From positions 1 through 5,178 of the forward strand of contig JAOZNZ010000266.1 in assembly GCA_029933535.1 (NCBI GenBank): DNA of 5,178 nt. Reading direction: 5' to 3'. The notes beneath the pieces are model-generated. The model made no database searches, was not told the origin of the DNA, and was given only the letters and a program-made list of their open reading frames with translations. Source of the stretch: a bacterium (lineage in GTDB: Bacteria > Auribacterota > UBA3054 > B51-G9). The stretch's first letter is position 1. Each line of letters starts with the position of its first letter. A program made the translations under genes and the position numbers. Below, one piece after another: positions 1-5,178 of this stretch.

Positions 1-37
1 TCCGGAAATTCGAGATGTGTATGTGTATCAATCATAG
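1..37 (+). CDS. Possible 3' end of an upstream gene (truncated by window edge)
   Basis: Reading from base 2, the frame gives PEIRDVYVYQS and then a TAG stop at 35-37. This looks like an ordinary C-terminal beta-strand, and it ends before the repeat-rich spacer begins. The other two plus frames are also open at the edge. One stops at 63-65. The other stops at 115-117 but reads through both hairpins, which makes it less likely. With only about a dozen codons visible, neither the frame nor the existence of the gene can be established, and no function can be proposed. Confidence 0.2.
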   Translation, partial: PEIRDVYVYQS

Positions 38-79
38 TAGAAAATATAACGAAAATGGCGATTAAAGTCAAGACTGGAA

Positions 80-112
80 TCGCGTTTTTACGCGAATTGC
101 GCTATGCGCAAT
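80..112. repeat. Two adjacent perfect hairpins (REP-like)
   Basis: The first hairpin is TCGCGT (80-85), loop TTTT, ACGCGA (90-95), a perfect 6-bp stem. The second starts at the very next base: ATTGCGC (96-102), loop TAT, GCGCAAT (106-112), a perfect 7-bp stem. They are GC-rich islands in AT-rich DNA. There is no T-tract after either, so a classical intrinsic terminator is not well supported. A dispersed palindromic element, or a rho-assisted 3' end of the upstream transcript, fits better. Confidence 0.6.
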
Positions 113-126
113 GGTAATCGGTAATC
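113..126 (+). repeat. Tandem GGTAATC heptamer, two copies
   Basis: GGTAATC at 113-119 is repeated exactly at 120-126, directly after the second hairpin. The following bases form ATCGAT. It is probably part of the same dispersed spacer element as the hairpins. Confidence 0.55.
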
Positions 127-194
127 GATGACCAGTAAGATAGAGAAATTTGAATTGAATAATCCTAATACCGAATACCCTCCATAACTCCTTC

Positions 195-226
195 CCCCTG
201 TGGAAAGTGAAACTATTCCACTGGGG
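195..226. repeat. Imperfect 11-bp stem-loop
   Basis: CCCCTGTGGAA (195-205) pairs with TTCCACTGGGG (216-226) with a single T-T mismatch in the middle of the stem and a 10-nt loop. The loop can extend the stem by A-G-T with A-C-T if one base is bulged. It lies inside the pyrimidine-rich repeat cluster and about 60 bp upstream of the promoter of the large gene, so it is not in that gene's predicted transcript. Confidence 0.6.
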
Positions 227-231
227 CCACC

Positions 232-258
232 AATCCCATAACTCCCATATCTCCCATA
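232..258 (+). repeat. Short tandem repeat, 3 x 9 bp (ACTCCCATA)
   Basis: Three consecutive 9-mers are seen: AATCCCATA (232-240), ACTCCCATA (241-249) and TCTCCCATA (250-258). A degenerate cousin, CTCCATAACTCC, precedes them at 179-190. The same motif recurs after the large gene at 4179-4196. Confidence 0.7.
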
Positions 259-286
259 ACAAAGCACAAAGCACGGTTTATTCATT

Positions 287-315
287 TTGCAATTTAATTT
301 GTTATAAGTTATAAT
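287..315 (+). promoter_or_regulatory. Sigma70-type promoter for the large TPR-like gene
   Basis: The -35 box TTGCAA (287-292) and the perfect -10 box TATAAT (310-315) are separated by exactly 17 bp. Transcription would be expected to start near 322, leaving a leader of only about two dozen bases before the ATG at 346. The region is AT-rich, so chance matches are possible, but the spacing, position and perfect -10 make this a strong call. No operator-like inverted repeat is clear beyond the AT-rich TTATAAGTTATAA overlapping the -10. Confidence 0.65.
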
Positions 316-345
316 ATTATCAATCAAATATTTCTGGTTTACTTT

Positions 346-3300
346 ATGAAAAAATTGAAAATCATTCTTTTCTGTCTTGCCATTTTGTTTATTGCTGATT
401 ATTCTCAGGCAAAAACTTTTGTCTCGTTCAACGGCCGTTACACAAATCTTGTTTTTTCTTACAAATATAAATTATGGAAAGAAAAGGATGAATTCACTGT
501 TGAACAAATAAAAAGCGAATGCCAAAACCAGCCCGAAAATCCAGATGTCTGGTATATTGCAGGCTATTACTGGCAATACAGAATAAATAACAGAAAAAAA
601 GCCGGTGAATGTTATAAAAAATCAATGGAATTAGCGCCAGCGGCGTTTAGACCTAATAACTCTTTCATTGAAATTGTTCGGTTAAATAACGGACCGGAAA
701 ATTTATTTTGTAATCTGACAAACTCATTTTATAAAATTAGAAATGTGAACAATACGATGGGATGGTCATGGCAAATCAATTTTTTCAGAAGCGAGAATAC
801 AAATCAACTTGAAAGATTATATTTCTTCATACAAAAAAATAAAGAAAAAATTCCGGCGTGTGATTACGCGCTTGGTAAATGCGCAATGCAAGCCGGAAAA
901 TATAAATCCGCACTCAAACATTTTGAGAAAGAACTTCCCAATACTGTAAATAGAACGAAAAAAAACAATATTTTAAATGAGTTGAAATGGCCTTCCGGAT
1001 ATGCAGATAATCCCAAATTAATGGAGTGTCGTGATAAAATTCTTAAAAAGTATTTATCACCGTTTAAATATGCTCTTCAGCAAATTAATGATCTCCGACC
1101 CAAACACAATAATCTAAGATTTTATACATTAACAAGCAATGCCTTTGAACTCGCGAAAAATCAGCGGGAAAGAATTATAGCAATACATGAATTCGTATCT
1201 TACTGTCGTAATACGGATTCAAAGGAAATAGAGGGATTTATTAATAAGATTGCTAAAGAAAAAAATGTGGATCCAATTTTCGCAAGTATGCTCGTGAGAA
1301 ATATGAATACAATGAACGCGACTAATTATTTGTATAGTTACTGTGCCCGTGTGATAGACAAAATGCCTGAAAAAATTAATTGTGTAAATAATTTTATTGA
1401 CGCGGTCCATAACGATAACGAAGGTAGAAAAAAACCTGAAGCCGATAAATATGTTTTAAATTTAATTGTCAATAAATTTCCAAAAAATTATTCTATTATA
1501 AATTCTGTCGCAGAAAAATATAAAAAATACGGTTGTTATAATGATGAACTTGCTTGCCGTAAAAAAATGTTGGCTTCAACTGATAATGAAGATTTTATCT
1601 CAAAAACCAAAGCAAGAATCACTGAACTAAAGTTGAAATCGGGACAGTCGGTTGATAAAACTAAATTTATTGTCGAAAACTTGAAGAATGCCGGAAGAGA
1701 CGCTTCAACGGCAAAAGTTATCAGTGAATTTTATTTAAAAGCCGGAAAAACAAATGAGGCGCTGAGCATTTTAATGAAATGTGCTGAAAACAAAGACTTT
1801 CCTGATGAAAGTAAAGTCGCGGCAATGGCAATTATAAATATTAAATGGGGGAATTCAGAAAAAAAAGCGATTAATTTTCTGAATAAACTTATTAAAAATA
1901 ATTATCCGTTATTTAAATCTCTTGCCGGAAAAATTATGTGGAAATATATTGATAACGGCTTTGAAAAAGAAGCGGTTGGTATGTTTGTTTTTATTACAAA
2001 AAATGACGACCAGCCTTATAAATACATTGAAGCAATAAAAGATTTTGACGCGAATTCTTTTGTGTATAAAATTATCTCGGAAAAAGTTACTAATAGTTAT
2101 ATATTATCAAAAATTTCTAATATGTTGTACACCTATAATAATAAACATGCGGCTTACAAATTAAGAAATTATTTTATCAATCTGCCGGATAAAAATCCAA
2201 ATAAATATTTCGAGGCGGTAGAAATGCTTAAATACGCGTATTTGAAAGGCGACATAAAATTATGTAATGAAGTAATTGATAAAATTGATGATTTGGTTAA
2301 TCGCGAAATAGTTCCGGAAAATTTATCCGATAATCTTTTTTATTATATGATGAAATTAAATCTGACTAATAAATGTAATTCATGGGTTGAGTTTATGTTA
2401 GAAAATACCGGTAGTAAAAAACTATCAGAGAATTTGTATTATTATTCAAAATGGTATATGCGAATCGGTGAAACAAATAAACTAAAAAACTTTGTCGCAA
2501 AGAACTGTAACACTAATTTACCAATATATAAATTGGTCGAAACATTAAGAGTTTTTAATTATATCAGAGAAACTAATCAGTATGAATTATTCGTTGATGC
2601 AATTGGAACACGCTTGGATAACGCGCGTTTAGTCAATAGTTACGGTTGTAATTATCTCGGGAAATTAAATTATTTATCGCGGGTTTCGGAAAAAAATTAT
2701 GATAAAGAAATCAATGATTTTTTGCAAAAATGGTTTTATAATGATGAAATTAGTGTTAATACAAAAATCTCTTTTCTTAGTTATGCGAAATCAAATAAAG
2801 TTGATTTTATAAATTATATCGTAAAAGATAAAGATAAACTTAATAGCGGCCGATTGGCAAATATTGCCTGGATGTTCATTCGTTATGGCAATACAAACCG
2901 TGCGATTGTACTTTATTCTTATGCTTTAACAAAACCTGATATAAGAGAAGATAGCAAAATAAATATTATTACATCTCTCGCGCGAATTTACATTAACAAT
3001 AAAGATTATCAATCGGCTGTAAATGAACTTGATAAAATATCTCAACTTAATTTAGAAAAACAAAAAAGCTGGATAATAATGAGTGTTGCTGATTTATATG
3101 CCAACTCGTTTAAATATCTTAAAGCAGTTGACTGTTATATTAGATTAATAAACACAGCAAAGAATATTCGTGATGTTAAAGACGCGATAAATCGAATTTC
3201 AGGTTTATGGCATCATGATTCTGAAATTGAATATGCTAAACTCGCGGAAACTGATTTTACTAATAAAAACGAATATCTTAATTATACAGCTAAAGCTTTG

Positions 3301-4116
3301 TTTTTCTTATTGGCAAATAATAATTCAGAAGCGGAAAAATATATTTTAAAAGCAGGGGAAAAATTAAAGACTAATGAAGAAAAATTCTCTTTGTGGAATA
3401 CGTGTTGTAATTTAGTGAATAATAATGACAACTTACAATTCCGCTTGAACGCTTATATGAAAATGTTTGATTTAACAAGCAACATTAACGAGAAATACCG
3501 GGTTGGCCGCAAAATTAATTATATATTAAGACAAACTAAAGATTATGAAACTATACTTAAAATAAATAACGAATTGTTAAATGTTGTAACAAATGGTTGT
3601 CGTCGTGATGAAATTATTCTTAATATCAGCAAAACGTATATGAACTTGGGAGATACAAATGCTGCCTGGGAAACCGTTTTGCAATCAAATGACGCGGAAA
3701 CAATTAAAAGATCTGTTTACAAATTGAATAAACGCAATGAAATGCTTGCTGAATTTGAGAAAAAAATAGAAACTGTAAACGGAAAGAATTTTACCATAAT
3801 GGCTATTACTTTGTCGCAATATAATTGGAATAACAAGGAACTGTCGGTAAAACTCGCTTCCTTACTGGATAAGAAATTGCCTGTAATTAATGTGCGCGAT
3901 TATGTCGATCTTTCGATTATTTATTTGAACTGTGGATACAAGAATAAAGCCAAAAATCTTCTCGAAAAATATGTTGACAGTCTTAATGAAAAATACCAGA
4001 AAGAAGGAAGAAAAATGATTGTTAAATATCTTGACTTGAAATGGAGACAATCGTTGAACTCTCGCGGTTATATAACTAACTCCGAAAATTTACAGCGTTT
4101 GTGGAGAAGACGTTGA
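346..4116 (+). CDS. Large exported TPR-like helical-repeat protein, function unknown
   Basis: This 1256-aa protein begins with a textbook Sec signal peptide: MKKLK, a hydrophobic core (residues 6-17), and an S-Q-A site predicting cleavage after Ala22. There is no lipobox and no further obvious membrane segment, so the mature protein is probably periplasmic or secreted. The rest looks alpha-helical and repeat-built. TPR-like units are visible around residues 65-98 (W-x2-A-G-Y-Y ... A-G-E-C-Y ... A-P), 170-199 (Y-A-L-G-K ... G-K-Y-K-S-A-L-K-H-F), 452-486, 833-950 (three consecutive units), 1053-1118 and 1186-1217. Between them the repeats are too diverged to assign by eye. A G/E-x-T-N turn recurs at the helix bend (residues 150-153, 467-470, 708-711, 742-744, 848-851, 1102-1105). 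Composition is very rich in Asn, Lys, Ile and Tyr. No catalytic motif is seen. Such proteins usually act as protein-binding scaffolds; any partner here is unknown. The ATG at 346 is chosen because the signal peptide starts there and a promoter lies just upstream. There is no clear Shine-Dalgarno. It appears monocistronic, convergent with truA. The C-terminus is basic (LWRRR). The reading frame is intact, with no sign of fusion. Exported coding status is near certain; the TPR assignment is probable. Confidence 0.93.
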   Translation: MKKLKIILFCLAILFIADYSQAKTFVSFNGRYTNLVFSYKYKLWKEKDEFTVEQIKSECQNQPENPDVWYIAGYYWQYRINNRKKAGECYKKSMELAPAAFRPNNSFIEIVRLNNGPENLFCNLTNSFYKIRNVNNTMGWSWQINFFRSENTNQLERLYFFIQKNKEKIPACDYALGKCAMQAGKYKSALKHFEKELPNTVNRTKKNNILNELKWPSGYADNPKLMECRDKILKKYLSPFKYALQQINDLRPKHNNLRFYTLTSNAFELAKNQRERIIAIHEFVSYCRNTDSKEIEGFINKIAKEKNVDPIFASMLVRNMNTMNATNYLYSYCARVIDKMPEKINCVNNFIDAVHNDNEGRKKPEADKYVLNLIVNKFPKNYSIINSVAEKYKKYGCYNDELACRKKMLASTDNEDFISKTKARITELKLKSGQSVDKTKFIVENLKNAGRDASTAKVISEFYLKAGKTNEALSILMKCAENKDFPDESKVAAMAIINIKWGNSEKKAINFLNKLIKNNYPLFKSLAGKIMWKYIDNGFEKEAVGMFVFITKNDDQPYKYIEAIKDFDANSFVYKIISEKVTNSYILSKISNMLYTYNNKHAAYKLRNYFINLPDKNPNKYFEAVEMLKYAYLKGDIKLCNEVIDKIDDLVNREIVPENLSDNLFYYMMKLNLTNKCNSWVEFMLENTGSKKLSENLYYYSKWYMRIGETNKLKNFVAKNCNTNLPIYKLVETLRVFNYIRETNQYELFVDAIGTRLDNARLVNSYGCNYLGKLNYLSRVSEKNYDKEINDFLQKWFYNDEISVNTKISFLSYAKSNKVDFINYIVKDKDKLNSGRLANIAWMFIRYGNTNRAIVLYSYALTKPDIREDSKINIITSLARIYINNKDYQSAVNELDKISQLNLEKQKSWIIMSVADLYANSFKYLKAVDCYIRLINTAKNIRDVKDAINRISGLWHHDSEIEYAKLAETDFTNKNEYLNYTAKALFFLLANNNSEAEKYILKAGEKLKTNEEKFSLWNTCCNLVNNNDNLQFRLNAYMKMFDLTSNINEKYRVGRKINYILRQTKDYETILKINNELLNVVTNGCRRDEIILNISKTYMNLGDTNAAWETVLQSNDAETIKRSVYKLNKRNEMLAEFEKKIETVNGKNFTIMAITLSQYNWNNKELSVKLASLLDKKLPVINVRDYVDLSIIYLNCGYKNKAKNLLEKYVDSLNEKYQKEGRKMIVKYLDLKWRQSLNSRGYITNSENLQRLWRRR

Positions 4117-4215
4117 ACCTAGCCCGAAAACTCTCAGGACATTTCGCGAATACTTACACCGAACATCCCCACCGAATACCTCCCATACCTCCCATTAATC
4201 AACAAAGCGCAAATT
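4117..4215. other. Convergent spacer with second copy of the repeat cluster
   Basis: This is the 99 bp between the stop of the large gene and the stop of truA. It contains the palindrome TTCGCGAA (4143-4150), two CACCGAAYA words (4157-4165 and 4170-4178), the 10-mer ACCGAATACC (4171-4180) that also occurs exactly at 170-179, two 9-mers CCTCCCATA/CCTCCCATT (4179-4196), and CAAAGCGCAAA (4203-4213), which matches CAAAGCACAAA at 260-270 with one change. I see no stem followed by a T-tract on either strand, so the transcription ends of the two convergent genes are not explained by an intrinsic terminator. Confidence 0.7.
4157..4213 (+). repeat. CACCGAAYA / CCTCCCAT repeat cluster, downstream copy
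   Basis: The words ACCGAATACC, CTCCCATA and CAAAGCRCAAA occur in the same order and orientation as in the spacer before the large gene (170-270), but more compactly. The upstream copy is longer because it has the 195-226 stem-loop inserted between the first and second words. Confidence 0.6.
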
Positions 4216-4959
4216 TCAATAATAAACTTCCATTAATGTTAATCCGTGCGGGGGAGCGACATCGGTTTTTCTGTGCTCATTTTTTCCTGATAAAATTTCC
4301 GGTATTTCTTCTAATTGAATTTTACCGTTGCCGGCGGCTATTAATAATCCAATCATCGAGCGAACAAGTTTATACATAAAACTTTTACCGAAAATATTGA
4401 TGATTAAATCATCACCATCGCGAATCATTTTAATTCCAGATATTTCGCGGATGGTTTCAACGTCAGGTTTGCCGGAGTTTATTTCTAATCCTTTGAAATC
4501 GACTTTACCTTTAAGCAAATTTGATGCTAAAACCATTTTCATTATATTAAGATCATGATGATACCACCAGTGATATCTTCTTGAAAGCGGATCGTCTGTC
4601 TGGCACAATCGAATTGTATAACGATAATGTTTTCCTTTTGACTGGTGTGTACTGTGGAAATCTTCGGAAACTTCTTCAGCAGATTTAACTGCAACATCAT
4701 CCGGCAAAACACCGTTTAATGCAAGAAGCAGCTTGCCCGTTTCAATTGAATTATCAGTATGAAAATCCGCTGTTTGACCTAAAGCGTGAACTCCTGCATC
4801 AGTTCTGCTTGCTGCAGTAAGATAAATTTCGTGGCGGAGAATTTTTTCGAGCGCGGACTTTATTTCGCCTGCGACAGTTCTTACTTCAGGCTGAATTTGC
4901 CAGCCGTGAAAGTCAGTTCCGTCATAAGCGATAATCAATTTAATTTTTCTCATAACCAC
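4216..4959 (-). CDS. truA: tRNA pseudouridine(38-40) synthase TruA
   Basis: TruA isomerises uridine to pseudouridine at positions 38, 39 and 40 of the tRNA anticodon stem-loop, in the cytoplasm, without a cofactor. The sequence shows the family's full layout: the N-terminal strand KLIIAYDGTDFHGWQ (residues 7-21), the catalytic motif ASRTDAGVHALGQ with nucleophile Asp54 (Asp52 from the ATG), LNGVLPDDVAV then FH (81-102), the K-x-YRY strand with its conserved Tyr (around 110-114), the C-terminal helix FMYKLVRSMIGLLIAAG (194-210) and the terminal APPHGLTLMEVYY. Length matches the usual 245-270 aa, and no key residue is missing. The longest frame starts at GTG 4959, but the next codon but one is ATG (4953-4951), giving MRKIKLIIAYDG, a more typical TruA start and 245 aa. 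The GTG-GTT pair lies inside a spacer repeat, so I prefer the ATG. There is no clear Shine-Dalgarno. It converges on the large exported protein, to which it has no evident functional link. Confidence 0.97.
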   Translation of the reverse strand: MVMRKIKLIIAYDGTDFHGWQIQPEVRTVAGEIKSALEKILRHEIYLTAASRTDAGVHALGQTADFHTDNSIETGKLLLALNGVLPDDVAVKSAEEVSEDFHSTHQSKGKHYRYTIRLCQTDDPLSRRYHWWYHHDLNIMKMVLASNLLKGKVDFKGLEINSGKPDVETIREISGIKMIRDGDDLIINIFGKSFMYKLVRSMIGLLIAAGNGKIQLEEIPEILSGKNEHRKTDVAPPHGLTLMEVYY

Positions 4960-5016
4960 GAATGAAAATAAAAAAATTACTTAACCACTAATGAACACTA
5001 ACGAACACGAAATAAT
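4954..5016. repeat. Degenerate AACCACNAATGAA / ACTAAYGAAC repeats
   Basis: AACCACGAATGAA (4954-4966) recurs 29 bp away as AACCACTAATGAA (4983-4995), with 12 of 13 bases equal. The second copy leads into 10-mers ACTAATGAAC (4987-4996), ACTAACGAAC (4997-5006) and the diverged ACGAAATAAT (5007-5016). On the truA coding strand the unit reads TTCATTCGTGGTT and ends directly against the truA ATG. From memory, repeats of this type are scattered through spacers of several PVC-group genomes; this is not verified here. Confidence 0.65.
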
Positions 5017-5047
5017 TAAATTGATTTTTAAAGATGTGTTTGTTATT

Positions 5048-5121
5048 CAAAGACTCCACCATTCCATCACTCCATCTCTCCACTATTCCATTAATCCATT
5101 AATCCATTAATCCAACAATCC
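5048..5121. repeat. CT-rich tandem array, ATTCCATTA / ATCCATTA units
   Basis: The array moves from loose CTCCA/ATTCCA units (5054-5084) into regular ones: ATTCCATTA (5085-5093), ATCCATTA (5094-5101), ATCCATTA (5102-5109), ATCCAACA (5110-5117) and a partial ATCC (5118-5121). The other strand reads GGATTAATGGATTAATGG. Stops are frequent and the words vary, so it is not coding. It resembles the TCCCATA array around the large gene in base composition and 8-9 bp period, but with a different unit. Confidence 0.75.
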
Positions 5122-5143
5122 GCAAGCAAGATGCTTGCGCTAC
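5121..5143. repeat. Perfect 8-bp hairpin with CTAC tail
   Basis: CGCAAGCA (5121-5128), loop AGA, TGCTTGCG (5132-5139) form a perfect stem, followed by CTAC. Read on the minus strand this is GTAGCGCAAGC followed by its complement arm. It sits at the end of the CT-rich array. No T-tract follows on the minus strand, and only CTACTTT follows on the plus strand, so terminator function is weakly supported. A dispersed palindromic element is likelier. Confidence 0.6.
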
Positions 5144-5144
5144 T

Positions 5145-5178
5145 TTAAAACAGCGGTGCGTTACTTATAATCAGATGA
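5145..5178 (-). CDS. Possible 3' end of a gene entering from the right (truncated)
   Basis: On the minus strand one frame from the right edge reads HLIISNAPLF followed by TAA (5147-5145), just before the hairpin and repeat array. Another frame gives SSDYK then TAA at 5163-5161. Either would place a gene upstream of truA in the same orientation, with its end marked by the hairpin. Too few codons are visible to decide, and no function can be named. Confidence 0.18.
   Translation of the reverse strand, partial: HLIISNAPLF

Larger units (their letters stand above)
1..345. other. Left intergenic region, repeat-rich
   Basis: There is no convincing complete gene here. In order it holds a possible short gene tail at the left edge, two back-to-back perfect hairpins (80-112), a tandem GGTAATC heptamer (113-126), an AT-rich stretch, an ACCGAATACC word (170-179), an imperfect stem-loop (195-226), three CTCCCATA-like 9-mers (232-258), the word CAAAGCACAAA (260-270) and a sigma70-like promoter (287-315). 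Open frames on the minus strand across this region are rich in Trp, Gly and Tyr read from the repeats, and have no family resemblance, so I do not call them genes. Confidence 0.8.
4960..5178. other. Right intergenic region upstream of truA
   Basis: This region is the truA 5' flank. It contains the AACCAC-type repeats, an AT-rich stretch (5010-5045), a pyrimidine-rich tandem array (5048-5121), a perfect hairpin (5121-5139) and a short remainder that may belong to another minus-strand gene. I found no well-spaced -35/-10 pair on the minus strand, so the truA promoter is unplaced. It may lie in the AT-rich stretch or outside the window. Confidence 0.7.

Noticed and set aside
68..327. Two overlapping minus-strand open frames (68-79 codons) in the left spacer
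   Set aside because: They cover the hairpins, the CTCCCATA array and the promoter. Their Trp/Gly/Tyr-rich translations come from the repeats, and they resemble no known family.
1219..1410. Minus-strand open frame of 63 codons inside the large gene
   Set aside because: It is fully contained in a well-supported gene on the other strand, with composition expected from a shadow of AT-rich coding sequence.
3862..4050. Minus-strand open frame of 62 codons near the 3' end of the large gene
   Set aside because: It is a shadow of the coding strand, rich in Phe and Ile from complementary Lys/Asn codons, with no start context.
4117..4215. Intrinsic bidirectional terminator between the convergent genes
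   Set aside because: Only the short palindrome TTCGCGAA and weak 3-bp pairings are present, with no stem followed by a T-tract.
4101..4379. Plus-strand open frame of 92 codons across the convergent spacer and the truA 3' end
   Set aside because: It overlaps the end of the large gene, the repeat cluster and antisense truA, and has no family resemblance.
4328..4558. Plus-strand open frame of 76 codons antisense to truA
   Set aside because: It lies entirely within truA, which has unmistakable family motifs on the opposite strand.
5013..5049. Candidate truA promoter on the minus strand (TTGAAT followed by AT-rich DNA)
   Set aside because: No TATAAT-like box lies 15-19 bp from TTGAAT. The nearest candidates are at wrong spacings, so it is not supported.
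5094..5121. Possible CRISPR-like array
   Set aside because: The repeats are 8-9 bp, directly tandem and without unique spacers, so this is a simple tandem repeat.

Overview
This is an AT-rich bacterial chromosomal window with two complete genes facing each other, flanked by short intergenic stretches full of low-complexity repeats. Gene content: (1) 346-4116 on the plus strand, a very large exported protein (1256 aa) with a Sec signal peptide and an alpha-helical, TPR-like repeat body. (2) 4216-4959 on the minus strand, truA, the tRNA pseudouridine synthase that modifies the anticodon arm (positions 38-40). The two are convergent, with 99 bp between their stop codons and no obvious intrinsic terminator there.

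Layout: 1-345 may hold the last codons of a gene entering from the left. It then carries two adjacent perfect hairpins (80-112), a tandem heptamer, an imperfect 11-bp stem-loop (195-226), a CTCCCATA-type 9-bp tandem repeat (232-258), and a very good sigma70-type promoter (TTGCAA-17-TATAAT, 287-315) just before the large gene. 4117-4215 holds a second, shorter version of the same repeat cluster, so the large gene is bracketed by related repeats. 4954-5016 holds degenerate AACCACNAATGAA / ACTAAYGAAC repeats that run into the truA start codon. 5048-5121 is a pyrimidine-rich array built on ATTCCATTA/ATCCATTA units, followed by a perfect 8-bp hairpin (5121-5139). The last bases may be the tail of another minus-strand gene.

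Organism: the signal peptide on a huge TPR-like protein, the lack of clear Shine-Dalgarno sequences before both genes, and the abundance of dispersed spacer repeats (a TTCATTCGTGGTT type, a GGATTAATGGATTAATGG type, and a GTAGCGCAAGC hairpin type) suggest a Gram-negative PVC-group or related environmental bacterium (Lentisphaerota, Kiritimatiellota or Planctomycetota like). This placement is an inference from memory of such genomes. It is not proven by the sequence.

The two genes do not look functionally linked. truA is housekeeping. The TPR-like protein is lineage-specific, of unknown function, and probably acts as a periplasmic or envelope scaffold. I see no defence system, CRISPR array, transposase or RNA gene. 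The least ordinary aspects are the repeat architecture of the spacers and the recurrent G-x-T-N turn in the large protein.
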